Shown here: positions 34,015 to 45,417 of the stretch, piece after piece
How the letters are laid out: each line of letters begins with the position of its first letter
Position numbering within the stretch: the first letter of the stretch is position 1
Translations under genes and position numbers: made by a program
Assembly (NCBI GenBank): GCA_963573305.1
Contig: OY754339.1
Location: forward strand, 86,273,838 to 86,337,837
DNA from: Pyrrhosoma nymphula
Lineage: Eukaryota; Arthropoda; Insecta; Odonata; Coenagrionidae
DNA: 64,000 bases
Direction of reading: 5' to 3'
Notes under the pieces: generated by a model
Told to the model about the DNA's origin: nothing
The model's database searches: none
The model's input: the letters and a program-made list of their open reading frames with translations, nothing else

Positions 34015-34323
34015 CAGGCAGTCCCCGAGTTACGTAATCCTCAACTTATGTAAATCCGTACTTACGTAAGTGGCAACCTTACCAAAAAAAAAGACGAGAG
34101 TTACGAATTTGGAAGGATGGTTGCCTACTTTCAAGGAGTGCATGTGCTGTAATGTTAGTAAGAGCTGGCCTTCTCCGAATCGACTGTAATCTTGAGAGCA
34201 CGGACTCAATTACGGAGTAATTTCTGACTATTTTTTCGACTACCGTAAATTTTGACTTACGTAAATTTCGACTTACGCCACTAGTGTCGGAACGCATCTA
34301 TTACGTAACTCGGAGACTGCCTG
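34015..34323. mobile_element. MITE with CAGGCAGTCCCCGAGTTACG ends
   Basis: CAGGCAGTCCCCGAGTTACG at 34015 is matched inverted by TTACGTAACTCGGAGACTGC then CTG, followed by TA. The 5' TA appears altered to TATG. Internal ACTTACGTAA motifs repeat. At 309 bp it has no coding capacity. The end motif belongs to a TA-target (pogo/mariner-like) MITE type. Confidence 0.75.
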
Positions 34324-34325
34324 TA

Positions 34326-35399
34326 CGTAGGTATATGCACTTGAAAAATGAACTTCCACTTGGCATGGCACATATATATGTATAACAAAATCACGAATAT
34401 GTAAATAAACCACTTGGCTCTTCACTCGAGTGATCATCACCTCCTATAATTATATTGAGAGGTAAATGTGACTTTACACCACAATTAGGAATTTCAACGC
34501 GCAATAAGCCTGCATCAAACTGCTATTGACCATAACACAGATAACACATGTACCACACAGATTCTCTCTGGAGCAAAAACAACAACACAACATAACATAA
34601 CACGTAAATAAAACTTCGGCGTGTAATTTTTGCCATCCGAAGAGACAAAGGTAAATTTTAGCCCAGTGTCTTATTGCAACATCCTCAAATTTTTTTATGA
34701 ACATTAAAAATCATCTACTTTCTACAAAATTTCACTGACGCGCACTGCCAAATCCAGCCATTATTAATGTGAAGGAATAATGTAATGAAGTGCAAATATA
34801 ACATTTCCGCAGGAGCTTTGTTTGACGTGACGTCGAAAAAGACTTGTTTCATTATCAAAAATAAAATTTTCCATTGAAGTTCCTTGGATAACAGCCTCCC
34901 TGAGTTATTAATGCATCTATCTGCTGTCATTGAAAGACGAAATATTAGGCAACTGGCTCTCATTTGCATATAATTCTACTTGGCGTTATGATAGACTGAC
35001 TTCTAACACGGCCTTATGAAGTGCCTCGATTTTGGCGTTCTGCAGCGTCCTTTCCATTTACGTAATCGCTTTAAGCGCAGATGCATCACGGGTTGATGTT
35101 ACAGAGCGCCAGCTATGTGCAAATAACTGATACCATAGAGAAAGCATATTATAGAGGGCTCACCGCACGCGAAAAATTAGTATACAGTTTTGATGTAGTT
35201 ATGGAGGGATTTCGTAGACGGCGCAGATGGCGTTGGAAGAAATTCTGACAAATTATGAATTTGCTTGTTCCACAAGCCTGAAAATATATCCTGAAGCAGA
35301 AAGGGTCGCCACATTTAGTGGTGACAATAGTTAGTCGATTTTCTTAATAACAAGTGTTATAAAAAATATTTCTTTGAATTTCGGGTAGTAACTTGGCTC
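34326..35399. other. intron, no gene seen
   Basis: No open frame with recognisable content was found. The sequence is less repetitive than the flanks. Confidence 0.5.
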
Positions 35400-36110
35400 T
35401 TCCGAGTTTATATTCCTAATCCTGTTGCTGGCAGACTGTTCTCAGTATTGAGTTGAAACTTGCAGGAAACGTTAATTGTACATTTTTTTCGATACTGGTG
35501 AACTTTAATTTGTGCTGAACTCAGTTTCAACGTTGTTATAATTGTTTATATATCTTTTGGACGAAAAATCTGGAATTTTGCAAGGTAAAAAGCGATCGCC
35601 TGCTAACTTTCGTATCTTACTATATAGGTCCATATATGCTGTGTATGAAATTTGGTGAAAACTATAAATGCATTTTTGGTGAAAGAATTGTGACTTTATC
35701 TCGAATACGAAAGCAGTTAAGAATTTTTGATTTTCTCAAATTTTTTTACCGCGCCGTTATTTCAGCCGCTTGCTATTTCGTGGCAGTTTTCCGTGGCTAT
35801 CTTCTTCATTCAACTGTCGGCTAACAGTTCTCAACAAGAGCCTAAAACTTGCAGGGAAAGTTTTTAATGCCTTACTTCCCATATCGGTAAACCTTTTTAT
35901 GTTTTTAGCTGAGTTAAGACGTTGTTATATTTAGTTAAGTATCTTTGGGCCTAAACTTCCGACTTTTGTAAGGTGGGAAGCAGTCGTCTACTAACTGTGG
36001 TATCAGTCCATATATGCTGCGTATGAAATTTGGATAAAATTATAAATTTATTTTTGGTGAAAGAATTGTAACTTTATCTTGATTGCAAAGGGAGTAATGA
36101 GTTTTTTATG
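35400..36110. repeat. diverged tandem duplication, unit about 400 bp
   Basis: Similar words occur in the same order twice: AAACTTGCAGG at about 35457 and 35847, GACGTTGTTATA-like text at about 35530 and 35920, then GGTCCATATATGCTG at 35626 and AGTCCATATATGCTG at 36006, each followed by GTATGAAATTTGG. The spacing between partners is about 380-400 bp. Nothing coding is recognised. It may be a satellite fragment or a duplicated transposon piece. Confidence 0.65.
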
Positions 36111-36577
36111 GCCGCACCTCGTTAGGCTTTCCTTACTGGCCTGAGTCCTGCGCTGAAGGCTCCCACCTCCCAAGAAGGTCGTTTTGCCATTAGATAAGTT
36201 GGCGAGGTGAGGCTATTGTTTTGACGAGGAAAACATTGTCCTTGAGGGAAGAACTTTTCGCTTCAAGAGACTATATAAATCCTACTTGACGTCCATCGCT
36301 TCGACGAACGATCAACATATCGAATTAAATGGATTTCGCGTAGCCTGCTTCGGACAATTAAACTTTAGTTTGGAAAACCTTTTTGGGAATTACCTCACGT
36401 TGGTGAAGTGTAAATGTTATTTACAACGTTAAGTTTTAATACGAAGTTGTTGACGTAGTGATAAGCTTATCCTGTACTGGAAAAATACATTAAAATAGGA
36501 ATGCGCGATTGGACCTCTAAACTGAAAAACAATACATTGTTTGCCTTTTACTAACGGTCATAGCCACTTTACTTCAG
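36111..36577. other. intron, no gene seen
   Basis: Non-coding sequence ending in the acceptor CACTTTACTTCAG that opens the candidate exon. Confidence 0.5.
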
Positions 36578-36652
36578 GTGGTAACAGAAGCTGTAAAAGT
36601 ATTTTGTAATCAATGCACTCAAAAAGCGCACCGCTGCAAGCGAACACAAGAG
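36578..36652 (+). CDS. osp: candidate extra osp exon with CxxC motif
   Basis: Between acceptor ACTTTACTTCAG and donor GAG|GTAAGC lie exactly 75 bases, open in phase 0. They read VVTEAVKVFCNQCTQKAHRC then KRTQE. Exon 10 ends and exon 11 starts in phase 0, so inclusion keeps the frame and skipping also works, as in a cassette exon. CNQCTQKAHRC (C-x2-C-x4-H-x1-C) could bind zinc, and exon 11 brings another CPNC. I do not recognise the motif from the family, so it could be a chance open segment with good splice sites. Confidence 0.5.
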
Positions 36653-38919
36653 GTAAGCAGCATCATATTTTTGGGATTAGGGGTGGTCGGTGACCTTGAT
36701 TTGTTTGCTTGAGAGCGGGATGAGTAATGTCCCATTCTGGTTTTACGTCAAAAGTGAATAGCGGGAGGGAGTTGGGTTCTTCCGTCTCGTCTTAAATTGT
36801 CTTAAGTATGGAGGCCGAGATTACTTAATGTATGAGTTTGTCTTTTCTTGAGACCTTACCTTGAGTCACAATTGTGATAATCGCTGTCTCGTTAATGACA
36901 ACACGCATTGTCGTTTGAGGAAAGTGTTTTGTAAGCGTGAGTCAGTATGCATTTAGTTGAGGTTTTGAAAAGTAAAACAAACAGCGGCTGCAACTGGGCC
37001 TGGGTTCACTCATTGCTTAAATGCTTGCGATCGGGAGATGAGTCCCTTCTGCCTGGGGCTGAAAAACGAAAAATCCAATGATATATTTTACGCGGTGAGC
37101 ATTTATCCAACAATATCACATGGCGTATTCTTAGCATGTTCCGATTGTAAGTTATTTCGGCACTAGAAAAATATGGAAATAAAGAGCTTTTGATAATTTA
37201 AAATGTTTTCAAGGACCAAATTCTGTGATCGCCAGTGGCAAGAGTTGATCTGCGGTCTCGTCCGGCCTGTCGGACGAATCGTACTCCGACGAGCTGTCAT
37301 GCAAGTGTGCGCCAGCTACCATCTGAATCTCAGGCATTAATAAAAAAGGCGCGGCAAATATTTCCGATGTACACTGCCTCGGCTTCCTCAGGATGAGCGT
37401 AATGCGCCGCAATCATGAATGTTAATCACTTACTGCTAGGCTAAAACACAAGTAGCTTTGTACAAAAGCGACGCAATGCGCGTCTGGGAATAAGATAACA
37501 CTCATTAGCATTATATGCGATATAATGCTAACGAGTGGAAAAGGTCAGTTGTCGGTATCAAAGTCAGGAAACCAGGTGCCTTCAATTAAATAACTGTTGT
37601 CTAAAGATTGCTGTAAGAAATTAGCTTTTAAGAGATATTAATCCTTAATGCATTTATCCATTAATGGTGAGCAGACTTTCAGATCTTTCAAACTCAAACC
37701 ATTAGTGAATGAATGTATGTACGAGGAAACATTACATTAAGATCATGTTCATTGCAATTAATTCTTTGGACTTTAAGGAAATTTTCACCATAACGGCATA
37801 CAATCGCGTATAGATCTAGCAATGTTGGCCATGAACAAGAGAAATAAGACACACCTAAGATTAACATAATTAATCCTTTGATTCATAGATTACCATTAAC
37901 TGCTCATACTCTGTTCTATGGCATCCAGCAGCTGAGATTCTCTGCCTTTTGTTGTCATAAATTAGTTACTGAGTAAATGCTGGAGTCAGGGCTTGTTTAT
38001 ATTGAAATTCAGAAACGAATGGAAAATTAAAATGATTATTTTACTCTGCTTTAGTTACATACTCTGATTCAGTTAAATACATTTGCTATGAATTTGGCAA
38101 CATTTTAACTTTTTGTTTCACCTGTGAAGCAACTGGGGACATCCACTTACAATTTCTTTTGACCATACACTCAAAAAGCAAATTTAGAGTGAACATTAAA
38201 TCTTCATGACAATCCTCAGGCTCATGTTCCATCTCTAACTCCAGGAACCTCTCTCCCTTTGAAAGCATTGACTTCCTCAATTCCCTTTTATAAGGTTTAA
38301 CACAAAATTGGTTTTTGAAAATTAACAGAGCTTTTTTTACAAATTCTGGTAAACTTCTTTGACGGACACAACAAACCCTCAACATCTTTAGTTATTCCTG
38401 GAAATGTTCTTTCCATGATTAATATTTGACTCCTGTCCTGAATTGTTTTCTTCCCAGAAAAATTTTTCTTGCACTTAATGCATCCACTTTTAGCCAAGAG
38501 TCTCTTAAGGAGATATCCAGCAAAGTAAACAATGAAGCATTATTCCAGAGTTAAAACATCTTGGTTCAATTCCACTGTCGTAGTGCAAGTGCATAGTGCA
38601 TAAATGAAAAGTTGCTGAAATTGCAATATCTTGATTATCATTATGGAACAGTTCCCCCACATCAGCCCAGAATTGTTTATATACATTCATTGATTTGTCT
38701 TTGAATCTGCAGCGGTGGATGGATATTACACCTCTTTATTGGATTATGTTTTCTATATCATTAGATAGCTAACAAATGAACGTCATTGCTTCGGTTACAT
38801 TTTTTCATTTTAATTCATCGCAGCCGATAGACGCTGTATCATTCCATGAAAAGCCATTTATATTCTATGCAAAATGAATAACCCGTATGTTAGGTCAGCG
38901 ATGTATTTCTCATTACCTA
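36653..38919. other. intron; unrecognised minus-strand frames
   Basis: Two groups of minus-strand frames were noted: 37209-37412 (acidic end DSSSEYDSSDRPDETADQLL) and 38086-38497 (GCIKCKKNFSGKK, LLCPSKKFTRICKK, then a Glu-rich part). They look like worn coding text, possibly an old retrocopy or transposon gene, but I recognise neither. No terminal repeats were found. Confidence 0.4.
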
Positions 38920-39330
38920 TGGCGGCGATTCACCTTGACTCAAGACTCTCTTGGAAGGCCCATACCGATATTGCAAGCAAATAGTCCACTGCGGGTACGG
39001 ATCCGTCTACCCACTCATTAAACGCCATAGTCTGCAATAGAAACAAAACTTATCATTTACAAATCCATGATCCGCCTCCTCCTGTGCTATGGATATCCTG
39101 CCTGGGCCACGGCAACAAAAACGTAACTAAAAATTGTACAAATCCTAGAGAATAAAATAATAAGAACCATCGCAAACGCCCCCTGGTATGCAAGTAAGGA
39201 ATACATCCGCAATAACCTTAATATTCCCACCATCGCGTCATACCTCTACTCCATAGCTCATCTTTCTCCAAATCAATCGGCAACTTAGGAAACAAAAAAA
39301 TAGACAATATATAACAATACGAGAAAAACC
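38920..39330 (+). mobile_element. Jockey-like LINE fragment (RT C-terminal end)
   Basis: Plus-strand text in shifting frames gives DSRLSWKAHTDI, then YKSMIRLLLCYGYPAWATAT, KIVQILENKIIRTIANAPWY and IRNNLNIPTI. The order SWxxH, YGxPxW, LQxxxNKxLR, APWY is that of Jockey-clade RTs near their C terminus. It is short and broken. Confidence 0.7.
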
Positions 39331-39959
39331 CAACTTCAAGTAAAATAGAACAAAATTTGCAATAGATAACCACAAATAAACACACTCCTGAACCAATATC
39401 ATATCCTAATCGCAATCCGGTCCTTCAAACTGCATACGAACGTGCGCGAAGAAAAGTGCGCAGTGAAACTGCCTGCCTCGAACTGCCTCGGCCTCGTGAA
39501 ACTGCCTCGGCCTGCCTGCTTCCGAAAGAGAAATTCATAGCCAGTCCCAGAAAAGACAGAAGCCTGATGGAGAGTAAAGAAGAGGGGAGGGAGGAGAGGG
39601 CGGGAAGGAGAGGGGAGAGGCGAGAGTGGAAGAAACGACCTTGGAGCGAGGAGACTCGTTTCTTGCTGGCGACTCCGGGGCCATCTATCAGCCCTTTGAG
39701 AATTAAAACTCTCGATACCATTTCCACCTATACCGTGATTCATCTAGTATGCTTACTTTATGCTGATACGTAATCGCGAGGGGCATTCTGCTGCGATTTG
39801 GCACTCAGGAATGCCAAAATCGGGAGGTTATGAGTTATGTGATTATCCTACAGAACATGTCCGTAAGTGTCACAATACACCAGTAATAAAAATAAAATTT
39901 TTTTGATGAAAATTATTTTACTACAGGTGTTAAAAGGGATTTTTTGTACATTTGTCCAG
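39331..39959. other. intron with a CpG- and purine-rich block
   Basis: The part at 39415-39700 is far more GC-rich than its surroundings. It has a small duplication of ACTGCCTCGGCC and a long purine run (GAAGAGGGGAGGGAGGAGAG). No coding similarity was found. It lies about 260 bp before exon 11 and could be a repeat or an internal regulatory element. It ends in the acceptor TACATTTGTCCAG. Confidence 0.45.
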
Positions 39960-40057
39960 GTGGTGAATTGCCCTGTTAGCAGTAGCAGCCAAGCAGAAGA
40001 AGTTGTTGTAAACAACCTTTGCCCTAACTGTGAAAAGATGAATCTCACCATGGAAAG
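39960..40057 (+). CDS. osp: osp exon 11
   Basis: The 98-nt exon starts in phase 0 with VVNCPVSSSSQAEEVVVNNL, then CPNCEKMNLTMER, ending at AAAG|GTATTG with two bases over. The CPNC pair is unusual for a coiled-coil scaffold. The rest fits a helical linker. Phase agrees with exon 10 (or the candidate exon) and with exon 12. Confidence 0.75.
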
Positions 40058-40293
40058 GTATTGTTCAATTCTCCATTTGCTTCTCGCTAGCACTTTGTGC
40101 TGTGCTTGGCTGACTGTTATAGAAAAAATTAATTTTCAGCATGCATTTTACATTCCTATATTTCTTGGCCAAGTAAGGCTGAAATGTGTGAATTTTTGTA
40201 TGCATTAAAAGACTCAAAATGCTGGAATATTTGCATGACAAAGTATTGCGCCCACTAAGCAACTGCTTGCAGCATGGATTTCAATTTTATATA

Positions 40294-40700
40294 CAGTAAT
40301 ACCTCGATTTTGTGCATCTTGATTTTGCATATTTCTCAATTTTGAGTGGCGACATTAAGGTGTGGCTGGGAAGCACAGGGTGTTTCAATGACATATTTTT
40401 TGTTTTAGATAATTTCTGGATTGTATGTAGTTTTTTGTTTTTGCGTAGTCATAGTCCCTATGGGCAATATTTCCTCGTTTTTATGCAGTATTTTTAAATA
40501 CATTTTACTGGTTGCGGGGAAAATTAAAGAATATAACAGCTTACCCGAACACGTAAACAAGCATATCCAACTATGCACTGCATTTTCTTGCAACCTGTGC
40601 CGAAAATACAGCAGTATATGCCCAGCCTTACTTGAGGATCCATTCAAGGGCACGGCCTTTCTTTGTGACATTGGTGAGTTGGTGATGCCCAGGTCAATTA
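40294..40700. mobile_element. Tigger-like element fragment
   Basis: TA followed by CAGTAATACCTCGATTTTGTG is a pogo/Tigger-like end. About 400 bp of inner sequence follows, part of which (AAACAAGCATATCCAAC) resembles 9868-9900. The opposite end was not found. Confidence 0.5.
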
Positions 40701-40849
40701 GTCCATAGATATTTTTTGCCAGATTCATGGAGATTTGATTTGTTTTATTTTAAATATTCAAAAACTGCCTATGTCGGTCTTTACATTGAACATTTTCAAC
40801 TTAGAATCTGCAGCATTAACAAAATAAAATATGAAAAAAAAACATGTTG

Positions 40850-43830
40850 GGAAATAGTATCAAAATAAAAACAAAGAGGCAATAACATAAATCAATAAAC
40901 TACAACAACATGGAAAATTAGGGAATCGGGAGGAAAGCACTTTTCTAAGTAGGGTAGGCAGAAGAAATGGTGTTGTACAAGGCAGGAACCCTGTAAAAAA
41001 GGGATCGCTGGGTGAGAGAAAGACAGAATTTAGGTTGGTGTATAAGGTGATTGTTGCACAAGGCACAGCCGGAGATTTGAAGTGAAAAGTATGGGAGTAT
41101 TTCAGTGGATCGGTACTGACCATTTAACACATTGTAAATAAATGAAAGGTCAGTGATATTCCTACGGGTGTCCAGTGGGGTCAATGAAAGAGCAGACATG
41201 ATTTCAGTACGAGAAGAATTACGGAGGTGCGGTACGCGGTGACGGACTACGGAAATGAAGAAATTAACGGGTCGTTCAAGAATTTTCAAGTTGGAGGGAC
41301 AGGCAGTGGAGTAGACAATGGAGCAGTATTCGAGAATTGGGAGAACGCAGCCAGTGAATTTGGTTTTCAGGGCTATGGGGTTTGTGACATTGGTGAATCT
41401 ATAGAGCACACCCACGACTGACATAGCCTTAGATTTTATTTTATTGAGGTGCGGGATGAAAGACAGTTTGGGATCGAAAGTAATACCCAGGTCATTATGT
41501 GATGAGGTAATTGGAACAATTTCATTAAATATAGTGTAGTTTTTAGGACTTACAGTATGTTTTAAAGAAAAAGGTATGCATTTTGATTTAAGAGTTTTAA
41601 TTCTAAGTTGCCACTGTAGGCACCAGGCCTCATGGGAATTGAGTGAAGATTAGAGTGACTGGGAATCGGCAGCATTCTCAACTGTTTTAAATATTTTGCA
41701 GTCGTCTGCATAAAGCAGAATTCCGCATGAGTTGGAAAGCGTGCAGCTGGTTACGTCATCAATGAAAAGGGAAAGGAGAAGAGGTCCGAGAATGCTTCCT
41801 TGGGGGACACCAGAAAGGATGGGTAGATTTTCTGATGAGGCTCAGTCAAGAACAACACGCTGAGTGCGGTCAGTGAGGAATTTGGTAAGGATAGATAGGA
41901 AAGCACCGTGAATGTTGTACCGATTAGCCAATTTGTTGATTAAGAGGGTGTGCTTTACGGAGTCAAAAGATTTCGCAAAGTCGATGTAGCAAACATCAAG
42001 TTGAGAAGAGGCTTCGAAGGCAGCGGTGATCTGCTGATGCAGTACAGTGAGGTTAGTGGCACATGAGCCTCCCGGGAGGAAGCCGTGCTGCTGAGGTGAA
42101 ATGTATGGGATGGCGAATGATAAAAGACGGTCATGAATAATACGTTCAATTAGGATGGAAAGAATGGGAAGAATAGATATAGGACGATAATTACTTACAT
42201 CATCTTTAGTGCCGAATTTTAAAATGGGAGTCACGAGAGCTGTTTTCCAGGCTGAAGGAATAAAACCAGCTGCAAAAAAAATGGTTTAACAATTTACATA
42301 GGGGGATATGAAGAGTGTCCGCGGTTCGGAGTAGAAAGAGTGAGCCAAGGCCGTCAGCTCCAGTGGATTTGTTGGGAGGTAAAGATAGGGTCTCGTCGTT
42401 CTTAACAGAGACCATGGAGAGTGAGTGAGGGCAAATCGGAAGAAGTGTTGGGAGATCGATTTGTGGGGTGGGTGTAGTGATGTTCGAAGGGAAGTAACTG
42501 TTGAAGACCAAAGTTCGTTTGGCACCCGAGAAATGGCCTTGGTCTGATTTGATGATGGAGGGTATGCACGCGGATTTTCGTCTCAAATTAAATAGGAACC
42601 AGAAGCATTTGGGGTTGGTAATCATGTCATCTGTAATCGATTTCACTCTATTATCATGGTCGCGGCGTAGGAGATTCCGTGATGTTCGCCGAAGGCATGA
42701 AAATGAGGTGTATGTGTGTGGGTTGGGAAAGGACTTTCAAAGCTTCCATGCTGCCCGTTTATTTTTAAGTACGAGGGATGTTTCCACTGAGAGCCATATG
42801 GGTCTCTTCTTAGATACCCTTCGAGAAGGGACGAAGTCGGCGGTGACACCGTGCACGAAGTCATTTAACTCGTCCAGAGCATCGTCCGAGGACCCACTCT
42901 CCAGGAGGTCCCAAGGCAGGAGCAAGAGTGCGTGGTTAATGGCATCCCAATCGGCCTTTCTCCAGGCTTTCACTGACCAAGCTGGAGGCGAGGGATGGGC
43001 GGAAGTGTGGTGGGCGAGGGGCACGGGCAATGAGAACTCAAGGGAGGAGTGGTCTGATTCGAAAATGTTTCTGCAGGTGGTGGGGGGGTGTACACTGAAT
43101 GAAGAAAGGATGAGGTCCAATGTTGCCAAATTTCTTGTCGGAAAAGGATTGCACTGGAAGAGATCCATGCCGTCTATGAAGTGGTCAATGAAAAACGTGC
43201 CATTGGAGTCGGCACTATTACCGCTGGTTGATGAATGCTATGTGATGGGAAGATTGAAATCTCCGAGCAGGATCAGGTTACCAAGGGTGTGAACGCAGAG
43301 AACTGACTCAAGACATTCCTCCAATATGGAAATGTTGCTCGTAGGGGGACGATAAAAGCAGCCAATGAAAAGTTTGCTAGGCAAACGGGTTCCACACCCA
43401 CTCTCAAGTCGGACTTCCGTCCAGATAATTTCACACTGAATCTCAAGATGGGAACGCCGAGTTGCCGGGATGGAGGAATTGATCGCCAGTAGAACACCAA
43501 CACCGCGAGAATTCCAATCCCTGCGAAACACTTGGTGACTGTGTGTGAAGTCAAGTTCACTGTCTAACACTCTGTCGCTGAGCCAGGTTTCGGATGGGGC
43601 TATCACAGAGATCACAGCAGTGGGAGGAAATAGTGGAGAGCTTTTTCTGAATACTCCTAATGTTTTGGTAATAAAACTGCAAGACAGGGCCGGGGTTGAG
43701 GCTGACGTCCCCAGTGAGGAGAACGAGGATGACGAGTAGATTCCACCCAGAAGACGAGCGACTCAGGGTGGTCCCTGGGTAGCGTTCTCTCTGCGAGAGG
43801 TCCGGCGGCAGCTAGAATAGATGGAGATGG
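40850..43830 (-). mobile_element. CR1/L2-type LINE with 2A-like peptide, degenerate
   Basis: Read on the minus strand from 43740 the order is as follows. A hydrophobic stretch ends TGDVSLNPGP, then FYYQNIRSIQKK starts an APE-type endonuclease (ETWLSDRVLDSEL, LILLGDFNLPI). RT blocks follow (SNYRPISILPILSILIERII, QHGFLPGGSC, CYIDFAKSFDSVKH), and a C-terminal part carries RHRVPHLRNSSR and LSFIYNVLNGQ. This is one ORF2 broken by several frameshifts. An AT-rich 3' tail lies at 40850-40944. The endonuclease nicks target DNA and the RT copies the RNA in intact relatives. This copy is dead. The exact clade (CR1, L2 or a relative) is not resolved. Confidence 0.8.
43687..43740 (-). other. 2A-like translational recoding motif
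   Basis: The 18 residues LLVILVLLTGDVSLNPGP lie just before the endonuclease. The 2A consensus is D-V/I-E-x-N-P-G-P after a helical hydrophobic stretch. Here the Glu is Ser and the rest matches. In the ribosome such peptides skip the final Gly-Pro bond and release the upstream product. Similar sequences are known at the start of ORF2 in CR1/L2-type LINEs of animals. Confidence 0.7.
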
Positions 43831-44763
43831 CTGATGTTGAAACTGTAGGCATGGAAGGCATTGAAGTGAATATCACTGTAACTATTAAAGTTGTTGGGAT
43901 AGCCTTTCAGAGGGGACAGATTAGGTGAGTGGCTGCGAACATTGGAGGATCCACACAGGAAAAGCACCTGACAAAAGAAAAGAAAATTTAAACTCCAATG
44001 ATTTGAATGCATTTGATTTGCCGTATTTCAAGATACACTGTCATAATAAAGCTGTAGATCCTGAGTTTGGCAGTCATGCATAAAATATTTTAGGGCATTG
44101 AGGACCAGTGAAGTGGGGAATTAGGAAACATCATCTTACCACCAGACACCGTTAGTAATATGACCTAGCTGAGGAAAAATGGCGTAAAAACTGAAAGGCA
44201 ACTGATTCATTTGATGTTGTACTTTAGACCCTGTCCAAGGTAGTAGCGGAGTTGACCATTAGAAGTGCAACCAATCTGTAAACAGATTCAATGCCAGCTG
44301 GTGAAGTGAATCTGAAGAATTCTAGAAGGTGGCATTTGTTCTCATCAAATGTTTGTGAAATCATTATTTACTTTCCGTTACTTTCTTTGCCATATCAGTA
44401 TATTTCATCAATTATGGTGTTTAAAATATTGTTAGTGTTGCCATAAGTGATACTGCGTATTTTGCCGCCATGACGGTGCTGCTTTTATGTTTTGATGTAG
44501 AGTACATTATGGTTGAGCTGGGATTTTAACTCATCTTTCCTAATATCTGTATAAGTTTTTATATGCTCGTTCTTCTCGGATTTACTTGTCGAACATTTCA
44601 CATGATTTTCATTGGCTGTCATGTATTCTTTTGTTTCTTTAACAGTAACAGCAATTCTTTTCATAACAGTAAGTCTTCAAATTACTTAACTTCTAAAATG
44701 CCATAGCAGTTGCCACTGTACTAAACAGGTGAATAAAATCTTAGAAGAGTTTTTCACCAGGAA
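43831..44763. other. intron, no gene seen
   Basis: The first part may be more of the LINE 5' region (minus frame 44012-43812, unrecognised). The rest is non-coding. Confidence 0.5.
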
Positions 44764-45417
44764 GGTTATTGTGTAATCTCACTTAAGTGAGAAAACATCA
44801 TAAAATAGGTAAAACTTTGTCATTTTTTGTAGTTCCACTCTGCCACCCAGGTAGCGTGACCGTCTTCAGCTTACAAGTGGTGATCCATAGGTCTTTCTCA
44901 TAACTCACTGGCTCTTTTGACTCTTGATCCATATCTTTTGACTCTTGTTCAGTTTCATTTGCCTCCGCCTTTCATAAGTTCCATCACTCGTGTTGTATGG
45001 AATGTGAAATGGAGCCACCATCATTTCCATAGACCTCGGGTGATCGTGACCGAATCATTTGGAAAGCAAAACGTGTCTCCTGCCTTTCTTTTCTACTTTT
45101 TGCGGGAAGGCGGGGGATCCGTTTCACTTTCTGAATGATCAGCTCACGATCAGCCAAGGTCCGATGGTGCTTCCATTTCACATTCTTTACGACAGGTGAG
45201 ATGGAACTAATGAAAGACGAAAGCAAATGAAACGGATCAAGAGTTGAATGAAACGGATCAAGAGTCAGACGAGTGGGTGAGTCAAGGAAAAGACCTGCAG
45301 AACACCACTTGAGAGCTGAAGATGATCACACCACCTGGGTGCAGAGTGGAACTACGAAAAATGACATAATTTTCCATATTTTATGACATATTCTCACTTG
45401 AGATTACAAAATAACAC
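44764..45417. mobile_element. foldback (long inverted-repeat) element
   Basis: Two arms of about 300 bp are imperfect reverse complements: 44764-45080 (with TAGTTCCACTCTGCCACCCA and TGTGAAATGGAGCCACCATC) and 45110-45417. The centre is only some 30-40 bp. The right arm holds a short tandem duplication of GAAACGGATCAAGAGT. No transposase was found. If transcribed within the host intron it would fold into a long hairpin. Confidence 0.8.

Noticed and set aside
42501..43292. Plus-strand 263-codon open frame
   Set aside because: It is the antisense shadow of the LINE ORF2 encoded on the minus strand. The minus-strand reading has clear endonuclease and RT motifs.
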